From Burkholderiales bacterium (GTDB taxonomy: Bacteria; Pseudomonadota; Gammaproteobacteria; Burkholderiales; Burkholderiaceae_C), in the NCBI GenBank assembly GCA_003241965.1, contig QBMB01000002.1:1-64000 (forward strand): a DNA stretch of 64,000 nt, given 5' to 3'. Positions 16,991-25,670 of the stretch are shown piece by piece (the first letter of the stretch is position 1; each line of letters begins with the position of its first letter). The translations under genes were made by a program, and so were the position numbers. The notes below the pieces were generated by a model that was given only the letters and a program-made list of their open reading frames with translations, was not told the origin of the DNA and did no database searches.

Positions 16991-17065
16991 GGATATCTGG
17001 ACTCTAAGCCAAAAAATCCTTTTCGGGTATGCGTTTATATATTTGGTGTGATTCGGATATCTGGA
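16991..17065. repeat. Direct repeats GGATATCTGGA before fic
   Basis: GGATATCTGGA occurs at 16991-17001 and 17055-17065, with weaker relatives (GGTATCTGAAA near 16972, GGTATCGGA near 17073). They flank an A/T-rich stretch between the DUF1173 3' end and the fic start, where a fic promoter is expected. They could be regulator sites. Confidence 0.4.
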
Positions 17066-18345
17066 AAATTCCTGGTATCGGAACTGTAAGGGGCTGGGTG
17101 AGGAAGCTGGATCGGGTCGGTCTGCTGGCGCAGCGGCAGCGCAGGCATGTCGCCGTGGGTTGGGCTCCACCGCCACTCAGGGTTGTCGCTGTTGGGCTCT
17201 GTGATTTCCGCCGACGGGGATGCTTCCGGGTTGTACTCGCGGTCGATGAAGAGTGGATAGGACGCGGGGCCGCAGTCCAGCAGGCTGGCACAGACCAGTG
17301 CCTGAGTGGTGGGCACGTTGTACCGGAGGCTTTTGACGAAGGAGCGGCCCTGCCGTACCAGTGCCCCGACCAGTTGCCTGTCCCAGCCGTCGTCCACCGG
17401 TAGCCACTGCGCGGTGGTGAGCATGAGGGACAGTTCCACGATGCCCGGTGTGCCAGCTTCGTCCACCCGGAAGGTGGCCACCATGATCAGGTGCACGTCC
17501 GGCTCGGTGCCCCAGAGGGTGAGTTCATGTTCAAAGCTTCTGCCCAGGCGCCGATAAAGCACGTCGTCCAGCACGAAGGCTTGGTCCGGCACATGCTTGA
17601 AGACCGCCTTGTGCCCGAAGCGAGCAGGCGCAATTTCCTTGACCTCGGCCACCATGAGCAGCAGGGGCTGTGGTTGCCCGTGTCGCGGTGCTCCATGCGC
17701 CCACAGCCGTTGTCGGCGGGACTGGATGACGTCGCGCTGTTCCACAGAAAACACCTCGGGGATGTAGAGGCTGTCCAGCAGGGCGTGGCCGTGGACGCAC
17801 TTGTTGTCGGCGGCCAGCAGCAGGAGTTTGCGCACGGTGCCCCAGGTGCGGCGGCCAGCGAACCCGGGTTTCCAGTGGGTCAGTTCGGCCTGGTCCCACA
17901 GGTAGTGGAGCAGGGCGCGCAGGCCAAGTCGGTGGCCGTGGGCGACCACGCTGCTGCTGGAACTGGCTGATGGGGGCTGCGCGGCCCGGCCGGGCAGTTT
18001 GGACATCGGAAAGTCGAGTTTGAGCGTCGTCATGCCGGTGGCCGGGTTTTCCACGATGGCGGTGCCGACCAATGGGCCGAGGCCGCTGAACTCTGCCGGT
18101 GGTTCGTAGGACGGACAGGTGGTGGCGTGTTGGCGGCCGGTGTTGGGCATGCGCTTGACCGTGAAACCGTTCAGGACGCGGGCCACGTACATGTCGATAC
18201 CTGGCCCGCCAAGCTGGCACAGGCAGCGGGGGCGCGAGTGGTGCTCGTGCGCCTTGGCGATGGCGTCTGCGAAGCCAGGTTCGTCTCTCGCCCAGCGCTG
18301 ATCGCCGATGGCGTAGGCCGCTTCCTGAACTGCAGTGGAGTTCAT
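17035..18345 (-). CDS. DUF1173 family protein
   Basis: A 436-aa protein resembling DUF1173, a family found on conjugative elements. The N-terminus includes RPRCLCQLGGPGIDMYVAR and RQHATTCPSYEPPAEFSGLG, so C41, C43 and C77 with nearby His may bind metal. The middle has LRALLHYLWDQAELTHWKPGFAGRRTW. Function unknown. It follows the LPD7 gene by 9 bp in the transfer operon. The last residues (SSDTRNFPDIRITPNI) run into the A/T-rich repeat region. Confidence 0.75.
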   Translation of the reverse strand: MNSTAVQEAAYAIGDQRWARDEPGFADAIAKAHEHHSRPRCLCQLGGPGIDMYVARVLNGFTVKRMPNTGRQHATTCPSYEPPAEFSGLGPLVGTAIVENPATGMTTLKLDFPMSKLPGRAAQPPSASSSSSVVAHGHRLGLRALLHYLWDQAELTHWKPGFAGRRTWGTVRKLLLLAADNKCVHGHALLDSLYIPEVFSVEQRDVIQSRRQRLWAHGAPRHGQPQPLLLMVAEVKEIAPARFGHKAVFKHVPDQAFVLDDVLYRRLGRSFEHELTLWGTEPDVHLIMVATFRVDEAGTPGIVELSLMLTTAQWLPVDDGWDRQLVGALVRQGRSFVKSLRYNVPTTQALVCASLLDCGPASYPLFIDREYNPEASPSAEITEPNSDNPEWRWSPTHGDMPALPLRQQTDPIQLPHPAPYSSDTRNFPDIRITPNI

Positions 18346-18354
18346 AGCACCACA

Positions 18355-19524
18355 TCAGCGGGCAGGTGCAGCGCGTTCACGACCGCGCTGTGGGTCCTGC
18401 TGGGGCACCACCACCGGGCGATGAGACGGGGCGTTTTTGTCGTAGACGCGGACCTTGGGGTTCTGGCCGTCGCGGATGCGCTGGGCGAGCTTTTCGGCGG
18501 CGGCCACCATGACGGCTTCGCGCCGCTTCTCGGGCACCCGGTTGGCCACAAGGATGGCTTCGATGGCGGCCAGCACGGTCTTTCGACCACCGCTGCCGCG
18601 ACCCGACGGTTTGTCGGCATTGGTGACAGCAGTGGGTGCGCTGGTGTCCCGGTGGGGTTCGATGCGGTTGATCTGGCGCAGTTCGCGTTCCACCTTGAGG
18701 CGCTCCAGGTCGGCCGGGTTGGGTTCGTAGCCCAGGGTCTTCACACCACGCGTTGCGGCTTCTAGCCAGACCAGGCGGCGGAAGTCTTCGCTGCCTGTGA
18801 CCCGCAGGGACCGCCAGTTGCGGGCTTCGGCTACGTCGACCATGGAGCGGGCCACCGAGGGGCTGTTGGTGTCCGTTGCCAACCGGAAGGTGGATTCGGT
18901 GAATGCAACGCGTGAGGTGTCGCCCCGGAAGCGGTATTCGGTCAGGCCGAGGCTGACATCGCCCAGCGCGACTGGGGCGCGTTTGATGATGTAGCGGTCC
19001 ACCAAAGCGGCTTCCAGCCGGGCGACGAGGGCTTCGCGTTCGGCCTGCGCGTCCATGCGGGCGCCTCTTTGCGGGCTGAATGCGTCGGGTGTTTCCAACC
19101 CTTTGTCTTTGGCCGGCAAGGGGATGACATTCGACTCCGCCGTCTGGCGTGCTGGATCGGTCTTTGCCGGTTTCGTTTGCGGTGCAGTCGCGGGAGGCTG
19201 GGCATCACGGGATTCGTCCCGCTGCCATTGGCCGTCTATCTTGTGGACGAAGGACTTTTGCCCTCGCACATCCACGACGACGAACCGGTTGGCACCGAGC
19301 TGGTCGGCCTTGGCCACTATGTCCTGGTAGCGGTCGGTTCTGTAGGTGAGTTCGGCGAACGGGTCGCGCAGTTCGTACCGCTCACCCGGCTCTGGCTCGG
19401 GCGTCTGGAAGGTCCGGATGGCGACGGCGGCGCGATCTACGGGTTCCACCGTGCCGCCCAAGGTGGCGTTGGTGTTGGCCGTGGTGGTGTCCATGCGCCG
19501 GGCCGGTGCAGCTCTTTCGTCCAT
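18355..19524 (-). CDS. LPD7-domain protein of the transfer region
   Basis: A 389-aa protein with two segments resembling large polyvalent-protein domain 7. The first is FAELTYRTDRYQDIVAKADQLGANRFVVVDVRGQKSFVHKIDG (about 53-95). The second is RYIIKRAPVALGDVSLGLTEYRFR... to RSLRVTGSEDFRRLVWLEAATRGVKTLGYEP (about 170-270). LPD7 modules are normally attached to relaxases or conjugative helicases. Here it is free-standing while the relaxase at 4456-5427 is short, so it may act in trans. GGAGACC precedes the ATG. C-terminus basic. Confidence 0.72.
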   Translation of the reverse strand: MDERAAPARRMDTTTANTNATLGGTVEPVDRAAVAIRTFQTPEPEPGERYELRDPFAELTYRTDRYQDIVAKADQLGANRFVVVDVRGQKSFVHKIDGQWQRDESRDAQPPATAPQTKPAKTDPARQTAESNVIPLPAKDKGLETPDAFSPQRGARMDAQAEREALVARLEAALVDRYIIKRAPVALGDVSLGLTEYRFRGDTSRVAFTESTFRLATDTNSPSVARSMVDVAEARNWRSLRVTGSEDFRRLVWLEAATRGVKTLGYEPNPADLERLKVERELRQINRIEPHRDTSAPTAVTNADKPSGRGSGGRKTVLAAIEAILVANRVPEKRREAVMVAAAEKLAQRIRDGQNPKVRVYDKNAPSHRPVVVPQQDPQRGRERAAPAR

Positions 19525-19563
19525 GGTGGTCTCCTTCGGTGGCTATTGCCAGCAGGTGGGGTT

Positions 19564-20211
19564 TCAAGGTTGGGGTGGGGCTGAGGCCTGGACGGAGACC
19601 GGTGGCACCCGGTACACCTCGATCTCGACGCGGCGGTTGATACTTCTGCCGCGCGGGTTGCCGTTATCTGCGAGGTGGTCGCCGCTGGGCTGGTGGGTGG
19701 TGCGGATGCGAGCGGCGTCCACGCCGGCTGCAACCAGGTAGTCGCGCACGGCGTTGGCCCGTGCCTGTGCGATACGGCTTTCGGCCGATGAATCGGTGGT
19801 GCCGTCGGTGCGCCCCCTCAGCACCACGAGCGGCGCGGCCTTGGCTTCTTTCACCAGAGTGGATGCGTCTTCGGTGGGGATCGAGACCCGGGTGCTGTTG
19901 AAACCGAAGTGGACGATGCGCACGCTGTTGGCTTGCGCCTTCTCCTGGATCGACGCCATCAGCTGCTGGCGCGCGGCCATGTGAGCCAGCGTGGCGGTGG
20001 TGATCTCGGCGAGGCGGCTGGATTCGTTGGCCTGGATGCGGGTGTTCTGCAAGTCGTTCTTGCACACCTGCAGTTCGATGGCCATTTGCGCATTGGCGGG
20101 CCGCTTCTGAGATTCGTCCACGGTGGGGGGCTTGGGCGGTGAGCTGCAGGCGCCCAGCAACGTAAGGCTCGCTAGGGTCAGCGCGGTGCGCGAGGTCAGG
20201 TGGGTGGTCAT
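19564..20211 (-). CDS. OmpA-family lipoprotein
   Basis: A 215-aa lipoprotein. The signal peptide ends in the lipobox LLGAC (acylated C22). A helical spacer follows, then an OmpA C-terminal peptidoglycan-binding domain (about 95-200: FGFNSTRVSIPTEDASTL; GRTDGTTDSSAESRIAQARANAVRDYL; GDHLADNGNPRGRSINRRVEIEV). It would anchor the outer membrane to the cell wall near the mating channel. The start codon overlaps the virD4 stop by 4 bp, placing it in the T4SS operon. It might replace or assist VirB7. Confidence 0.85.
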   Translation of the reverse strand: MTTHLTSRTALTLASLTLLGACSSPPKPPTVDESQKRPANAQMAIELQVCKNDLQNTRIQANESSRLAEITTATLAHMAARQQLMASIQEKAQANSVRIVHFGFNSTRVSIPTEDASTLVKEAKAAPLVVLRGRTDGTTDSSAESRIAQARANAVRDYLVAAGVDAARIRTTHQPSGDHLADNGNPRGRSINRRVEIEVYRVPPVSVQASAPPQP

Positions 20212-22277
20212 GGCTGTTCCTCCAGGGTTTCGAGCCGGATGGGTTCTGTCTTGCTGGTAGCGGACGGTGCGGAAGTAGTGTTTGGGGTGGACTCGACCTC
20301 ATCGACCTCATCGACCTCATCGACCTCATCGACCGGCTCGATGGACCCGCCTTCACCAACGGTTTCCAGCCTGTAGTCAAAGAAGCCGATGCAGGTCTCC
20401 GCCAGCTTCTCGGGTGGACCTTCCATCTGGTCTTTGGTGAGCTTGACGTCGTGATTCAGAACGCCGATGTCCAGGCTGGTCTGCCCGGGGGGAAGTTCGT
20501 CTTCGGCGAAGCGCCACCGCTGCTGGACTTTGGCGAGGTGCTGATCCATGTTCATCTGCGGCACCTTGGGGGCGGGCAGCAGACGGTCGGTGAACGCCTT
20601 GTCTTGGAAGTAGCGGATCTTCTCGCCGAGGATGGGCTTGCAGTTCTCGAAGATCACCACCAGCCGTTCGGAGCCCAGCTCCTTGAACTCTTGCGGCAAG
20701 AGCAGGGACCGCCGCTGCTCGCTTTCGTTGCGGCTGACAGTGCTGTGTCCGTGTCCGCTGAAGGAGCGGCTCCGGCCACGGGAAGTGACGCGCTCCGTGA
20801 AATGACCCAGCATGGCGCTGTACTCGTCGGCGTCACGCTGCTCGCGCGGGGCGAAGAGAATCTGTAGGCCGTGGTTGGTGGCGAAGGTGCGGGCTACCTT
20901 GTCGCCGTAGACCGCGTCCAGCTGCGACATGGCCTGCACCACGGTGAGCAGGCGCAGGTTGTAGCCGGCCAGGAAGGCGGCTGAGTGCGTGATGATCCCC
21001 ACGCGGCCCATGGCGGTGAACTCGTCGTTCACCAGCAGGCACTGGTACTTGAGCGACGGGTCGTGCTCCGGAAGCTGCTGCGTATTGAGGCTGACCAACT
21101 GGGAGAAGAACAGGGTGAGCAGCGGCCGTGCATTGGCCAGCCGGTGCGGCGGAATGCGCACGTAGACCGACATGCGCTGGCGGCGCAACTGGCTCAGGTC
21201 GAAGTCGTCGGCGCTGGTGGCGGCATCGACCACCGCATCCGCAAAGATCGTCAGCGGTGCGTGAAAAGTGGCCACCACGCTGGCGAGCGTGTTCTCCGAG
21301 TTGCACAGCAGGCGCTGCAGAGCATCCAGACATTCTTCGGAGAACGGCTTGCCCGCTTCCTTGCGTTGTTCGATCAGCCCGCTGAGGTGTTCTTTCAAGG
21401 GGCGCCCTTGCCCGGAAGACTGCCGCAGCATTTCACCCACCGTGCGGGGCAGCTCGGGCGTTTCCAGCAAAAGCAAGCCCAGGCCGAGAAAGAGGTTGCG
21501 TGCCTGGTCGTTGAAGAAGGCTTCGGACGAGGTGCCGCTGCCGTCGTTAGGGAAGAACACCTGGCCGATACCCAGCAGGTCGCCGACCCGGTGCAGCGGG
21601 CTGGTGCGTACTGCCGTCAGCGGGTTCCAGCGGTGACTGCGGGCCTGTTCGTCGAACGGGGAGAAGGCGTAGACCGCCTGGCCATGGGCGGCGCGATAGC
21701 CCGCCGTGATGGCGTGGTTTTCGCCCTTAATGTCGAGCACGACCACGGAGTCGGGCCAGTTGAGCAGGTTGGGAATCACCACGCCCACACCCTTGCCGCT
21801 GCGGGTGGGGGCCGACAACATCACCGACAGCTGGCCGGGCAGGGCGAGGTACCGGCCTTTGAATCGTCCGATGAGGATGCTCGGAGTTCCAGGGTTTTTG
21901 GCCGAATCAACAAGCCCAGCGCAGGCCACTTCGCCAGACGAGGCGAAACGCGCGTCGCCATGCAAGGCCCGGCGTGGCCGGGCCGCTGCGATGAGAGCGC
22001 CGGGCAGGATGACCAGCAAGCCAGTGCCGGACAGGGCCATGGCGGTGAACAGGCGCTGGCGCAAAACAGCATCGTCTGAATAGAGCTGCCAGTAGGTGGT
22101 AATGCTGCTCCACCGGGCCTGCCTGGGGTCGGCCTTGCTGAGCAGCAGAAACAACACCCCCGAGACGTAGACCGTCGCACAGAGCAGGGCAGTGGCCACG
22201 ACCGCTGCGAAGGCGCCAGCGGCAACCCGTCGGCCCACGGACCAGGCGGTGAAGGGCAAGGCCAACGCCTGGCTCAT
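20208..22277 (-). CDS. virD4: VirD4/TraG type IV coupling protein
   Basis: A 689-aa inner-membrane ATPase. Two hydrophobic segments lie near the N-terminus (about 22-48 and 78-98). Walker A is SAPTRSGKG (155-163), and the VVLDIKGENH and LLVNDEFTAMG strands are typical of TraG/VirD4. It links the relaxosome to the T4SS channel. The C-terminus carries an acidic tandem (VDE repeated), encoded by a 9-bp repeat. It overlaps virB11 by 4 bp. Confidence 0.92.
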   Translation of the reverse strand: MSQALALPFTAWSVGRRVAAGAFAAVVATALLCATVYVSGVLFLLLSKADPRQARWSSITTYWQLYSDDAVLRQRLFTAMALSGTGLLVILPGALIAAARPRRALHGDARFASSGEVACAGLVDSAKNPGTPSILIGRFKGRYLALPGQLSVMLSAPTRSGKGVGVVIPNLLNWPDSVVVLDIKGENHAITAGYRAAHGQAVYAFSPFDEQARSHRWNPLTAVRTSPLHRVGDLLGIGQVFFPNDGSGTSSEAFFNDQARNLFLGLGLLLLETPELPRTVGEMLRQSSGQGRPLKEHLSGLIEQRKEAGKPFSEECLDALQRLLCNSENTLASVVATFHAPLTIFADAVVDAATSADDFDLSQLRRQRMSVYVRIPPHRLANARPLLTLFFSQLVSLNTQQLPEHDPSLKYQCLLVNDEFTAMGRVGIITHSAAFLAGYNLRLLTVVQAMSQLDAVYGDKVARTFATNHGLQILFAPREQRDADEYSAMLGHFTERVTSRGRSRSFSGHGHSTVSRNESEQRRSLLLPQEFKELGSERLVVIFENCKPILGEKIRYFQDKAFTDRLLPAPKVPQMNMDQHLAKVQQRWRFAEDELPPGQTSLDIGVLNHDVKLTKDQMEGPPEKLAETCIGFFDYRLETVGEGGSIEPVDEVDEVDEVDEVESTPNTTSAPSATSKTEPIRLETLEEQP
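20298..20333. repeat. 9-bp tandem repeat inside virD4
   Basis: Four perfect copies of CTCATCGAC (plus strand) encode Val-Asp-Glu repeats in the acidic C-terminus of the coupling protein. Such repeats vary in copy number by slippage without breaking the frame. Confidence 0.9.
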
Positions 22278-23425
22278 GATGACAACCCTTCGCTCGCGGC
22301 AGCGCCAGGCTCCTGCAGGGTGCTGGCGCGCAGCGGGTTGAGACTGGCGGCATGGTGTCTGCGCCGGGGTTCGTAGGCCACATCAGCGATGAAGCGGCCC
22401 CGTTCGTCCCGGTCGAACTGCACGATGACATCGATCACGATGCGCAGCAGACCCTTGATCTCGTCCATGCGCAGGCCGCCACCTGCTCCACTTTCGCGGA
22501 TCATCAGCGACATCTGTTCCAGCGCCAGATCGCAGCTGCCGGCGTGCACGCTGGTGATGCTGCCCGGGTGGCCCGAGGCGGCCAGACGGATGAACGAGAA
22601 GCACTCTTCACCGCGCAGCTCGGCCAGAAAGATGCGGTCGGGCTTCATGCGCAAACAGGCTTCCAGCAGAGACTTGGCGGTGACCCGGGCCGTGCCCTGG
22701 GCGTCCTTGCTGTAAAAAAGGTGAACCACGTTGGGGTGGTTGGGCAAGGTCAGTTCGGCGGTGTCCTGAATGGTGATCAGGCGCTCGTGTTTCGGCACCT
22801 CTTCGACCAGCCCTTTCATGAAGGTGGTCTTGCCCGATCCGGTTTTGCCGCTGACCACTATGGTGCGGTGGTGGCGCACCGCCAGGCGCATGAAATCGGC
22901 GTATCGGCCAGCGGCTTTCAAGGCCAACAGTTCGCGCTCAAAGGGTTGCAGGCCGTCGTTGTGTTCAGGGTTTGGTGCGCTGGTTTTTTCGCCCACGCGG
23001 CCAAACAGGCCGTCCTGCTCGAAGTCACTCAGCCGGAGCACCACATTCGACGGCTTGCGGATGGTGATGGACACGGTGCCGCGCGGCACAGCGGGCGGTA
23101 TGGCGAACTGGATGCGCTCGCCGGTGGGCAGCGTGGCCGACAGCAGCGGGCGTTCCTGGTTGATCTGCTGATCGCAGTAGGTGGCCAGCGCCGTGGCCAG
23201 GGACAAGCAACGCTCCTGTGTCATGGCCGGTGCGTTGACCGCTTGCCAACCATGGACCGTTTCCACCTGCAGCTCGCCGGGGCGGTTCACGCAGACCTCC
23301 AGCACGCCAGGGGCGTCCAACTGCTCGCGCAGCGGGCGCAGGAACTCCACCACCGAGGTGGCATCGCCGCACCAGCCGTCGAGCGGGTCTTCTTCAATGC
23401 CGGGCAGGGTGTTCATCGCCTTCAC
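22274..23425 (-). CDS. virB11: VirB11 traffic ATPase
   Basis: A 383-aa hexameric secretion ATPase of the VirB11/PilT class. Walker A is SGKTGSGKTT (GKTGSGKT 193-200), followed by ITIQDTAELTLPNHPNVVHL (Asp and His boxes) and Walker B LRMKPDRIFLAELRGEECF. It powers pilus biogenesis and substrate passage at the inner membrane. It overlaps virB10 and virD4 by 4 bp each (ATGA). A second in-frame Met lies three codons in. Confidence 0.93.
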   Translation of the reverse strand: MKAMNTLPGIEEDPLDGWCGDATSVVEFLRPLREQLDAPGVLEVCVNRPGELQVETVHGWQAVNAPAMTQERCLSLATALATYCDQQINQERPLLSATLPTGERIQFAIPPAVPRGTVSITIRKPSNVVLRLSDFEQDGLFGRVGEKTSAPNPEHNDGLQPFERELLALKAAGRYADFMRLAVRHHRTIVVSGKTGSGKTTFMKGLVEEVPKHERLITIQDTAELTLPNHPNVVHLFYSKDAQGTARVTAKSLLEACLRMKPDRIFLAELRGEECFSFIRLAASGHPGSITSVHAGSCDLALEQMSLMIRESGAGGGLRMDEIKGLLRIVIDVIVQFDRDERGRFIADVAYEPRRRHHAASLNPLRASTLQEPGAAASEGLSS

Positions 23426-24759
23426 CTTTCCCGCGGCTGGAGTTCGTAGACCGAGGAAAAGTCCACGTCGCGGGCGACGTAGATGCCGACGATGCCGCCC
23501 TGGTTCTGGTACAGCAGGGGCGGGATGTTGATGGTGCTGTCCAGCACCTTCTCGGCCAGCTTGCTGGTGTTGTCGGTGGTGGACGGCAGGACGATGGTGT
23601 CGGCCTGCTGGTCTTGCGTCTGGTTCTGGATGACCAGCTTGACCGAGTCGTCGATCAGCGAGAGCAGCATGGCGGCGCCGATGCGTTCACCCCAGCGGTT
23701 GTCCACGAAACCATTAATGCCGGACTCGCCGAGCTGACCAGTGCCGGGCGACTCGATGTCCACCGTCACGCCATGGGGTGTTCGCACCCGGGTCCACAAC
23801 ACCGGTATGCGAACCATGCCGGGGCGGACCGACGAGATGCGGTATTCACCGTCCAGGTGTGAGCCGCGTTCGATCAGCAGCACGCGCCCGTTGTCGCCGT
23901 ACACGTTGCGCTGCACCTGGCAGCCCACCAGGCCTGACGTGGCGCTGATCACCCTGGTTTTGAGAGCGCAGGTGAAGGCCGTGCCCTTGGGCAGCGTGAG
24001 GCTGCGGTCGCCCAGCGTGCTGGCCGCGACCTTGGGGGTGGCGGAGCCTTGCAGTTGACCGCCGAACAGGCCTGCAGAAGGCGCAGGCAGACCCGCGCCC
24101 GGTGAGGCCCCTGCCATAGAGCCGAGGGCGCCAAGGTTGGCCGTATCGCCACCTTGACCACCGGCCATCGCCGTGCTCTGGGTCAGGTTGTCGAGCAGGC
24201 CCTGCAGTTGTCTCTGGTAGGCCTGCAGGTTGCGACTGGTGTTGGCCACTGGATCGTCCGGGTCGGCCGAGGCGTCGCCGGGACCCGTTGCATTCGGCAG
24301 ACCCGCTGAGCTGGAGTGCCCGCCAGGACGAGAAGACACGATCAGCACCGGGGCATCGTCTGCAGAGAGGCCTTTGGGCGTCGCAGGCCCACCGCTGCGC
24401 ACCCCAATGGGCTCACCCACCTCGTGGGTCGGTAGCAAAGCTGGCACACGCGGCGCAGGTGGAGCCGTCATGTCCAGTGCGCGTGTCCCGGCGCTGGCGG
24501 CGGAGGGTTTGTCCCGCACCAGCTTGGCGTCTTCGTCTGTTGCCGGTCCGCCTGTGATGTAGCGGTTGATGGCAAAGCCCGCGAAAAGCACCAGGGTCAG
24601 CACCATCATGACGAGCCCCAGCGCGCCCTTGCGCGACCAGTTGGTACTGCGTGCGGCCGTCACTTGGGGGATACCGGGTTCACCCGGGAGCGGGGTGATG
24701 GTGTTGCCGTCAGGGGGCTCTGGTGTGGACGGGTTCTGGGCGTTGGCTTGATCGTTCAT
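23422..24759 (-). CDS. virB10: VirB10 T4SS core-complex protein
   Basis: A 445-aa protein with one N-terminal transmembrane segment (about 28-48, GALGLVMMVLTLVLFAGFAI), a Pro/Gly/Ser-rich periplasmic linker and the C-terminal VirB10 beta-barrel domain (PKGTAFTCALKTRVISATSG..., VLLIERGSHLDGEY, WTRVRTPHGVTVDIESPGTG..., FVDNRWGERIGAAMLLSLIDD). It spans both membranes and senses ATP use by VirB11/VirD4. It lies between virB9 and virB11 with 4-bp overlaps. Confidence 0.93.
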   Translation of the reverse strand: MNDQANAQNPSTPEPPDGNTITPLPGEPGIPQVTAARSTNWSRKGALGLVMMVLTLVLFAGFAINRYITGGPATDEDAKLVRDKPSAASAGTRALDMTAPPAPRVPALLPTHEVGEPIGVRSGGPATPKGLSADDAPVLIVSSRPGGHSSSAGLPNATGPGDASADPDDPVANTSRNLQAYQRQLQGLLDNLTQSTAMAGGQGGDTANLGALGSMAGASPGAGLPAPSAGLFGGQLQGSATPKVAASTLGDRSLTLPKGTAFTCALKTRVISATSGLVGCQVQRNVYGDNGRVLLIERGSHLDGEYRISSVRPGMVRIPVLWTRVRTPHGVTVDIESPGTGQLGESGINGFVDNRWGERIGAAMLLSLIDDSVKLVIQNQTQDQQADTIVLPSTTDNTSKLAEKVLDSTINIPPLLYQNQGGIVGIYVARDVDFSSVYELQPRER

Positions 24760-25670
24760 GGCCTGACTCCGGTGGGACGGTTGTCGAGAGAGGCGTTGGC
24801 AGCCTTGAGCACCCGCTGCACACCCGGGACAGTGGTCGCACCTTCCGCCGGGGCGCCATCCAGATCAAAGGCCTCGTTCCAGATTCCTACGACCGCGTTG
24901 CCCGCTCGCAGCATCAGTTGTCGGCTGACGCGGTCCACCACCAGCAGGTCGTCTTCCATCCGGGCGTTGACCAAGGTTTCGCTGCCATCGCCGAGCACAT
25001 GGAAGACGGCTGGAACTTCGCGGTTGCCCGGAAAGCGCAGGTAGGTGAATCGCCCGTCGTCGTAGACCAGCGTCGGCACGATGTCTTGCGAGCCCGCACC
25101 TTCGGCCAGCGAATACAGGGAGTTCATCACCGTGGGGCTGGCCTGCAGGCGTTCAGCAACCACCTGTTGTGGCGTCGGATGAGACGGCAGCGGAGGCAAG
25201 GCGGCGAGTGCAGAGCGGTCTTTTGCTGACAGACCCGAGGCGGGCTTGGGTTGTGCTGGCGCCTTGAGGGTCAAGCGGTAGACGGGCTGTTGTCGGTCGC
25301 CGTCGGGCAGGACCACGAAACGCAGCGCATGCGTGCGCCGGTCCGTGACCACGGCCAGGTTGTTGGGCGCGTCCGCGCCAGACTTGGCTTTGACGAACAG
25401 ATTTCGTCCACCTGGCTGAGCCGCCACGCACCAGACGGCATCTGCCTTGCTGCAATCGCCGCCTTGGCCTGCGGCCACCTCGGTGATCACTTCGTCTTGG
25501 GCGAGCACCACCAGGGTCACCATGCCCCGTTTGACGGGGACGGTCACCACCGCCGCTGGGTCGTAGACCACGTCGCGCAGGCGCGGGTCGGCTGACTTCG
25601 GATTCGTTTGAGCGAACAGGCTCAAAGACGCGGCGCAGGCAGCCAGTAGCGTCAAGGCAGTGCGCTTCAT
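24756..25670 (-). CDS. virB9: VirB9 T4SS core-complex protein
   Basis: A 304-aa secreted protein with a Sec signal peptide (MKRTALTLLAACAASLSLFAQ). The N-terminal domain includes VVYDPAAVVTVPVKRGMVTLVVLAQDE, and the C-terminal domain has PTLVYDDGRFTYLRFPGNREVPAVFHVLGDG, the VirB9/CagX signature. It forms the outer-membrane ring with VirB10. It overlaps virB8 and virB10 by 4 bp. Confidence 0.92.
   Translation of the reverse strand: MKRTALTLLAACAASLSLFAQTNPKSADPRLRDVVYDPAAVVTVPVKRGMVTLVVLAQDEVITEVAAGQGGDCSKADAVWCVAAQPGGRNLFVKAKSGADAPNNLAVVTDRRTHALRFVVLPDGDRQQPVYRLTLKAPAQPKPASGLSAKDRSALAALPPLPSHPTPQQVVAERLQASPTVMNSLYSLAEGAGSQDIVPTLVYDDGRFTYLRFPGNREVPAVFHVLGDGSETLVNARMEDDLLVVDRVSRQLMLRAGNAVVGIWNEAFDLDGAPAEGATTVPGVQRVLKAANASLDNRPTGVRP

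Noticed and set aside
20298-20333. CRISPR-like array
   Set aside because: The repeat unit is 9 bp with no spacers and encodes protein sequence; no CRISPR array was seen anywhere in the window.
20985-22079. 364-codon plus-strand frame
   Set aside because: Exactly antisense to virD4, with His/Gln/Arg-rich composition typical of reverse-strand shadows in GC-rich DNA; no family resemblance.
22352-23449. 365-codon plus-strand frame
   Set aside because: Antisense to virB11, which has all catalytic motifs; the opposite frame shows none.
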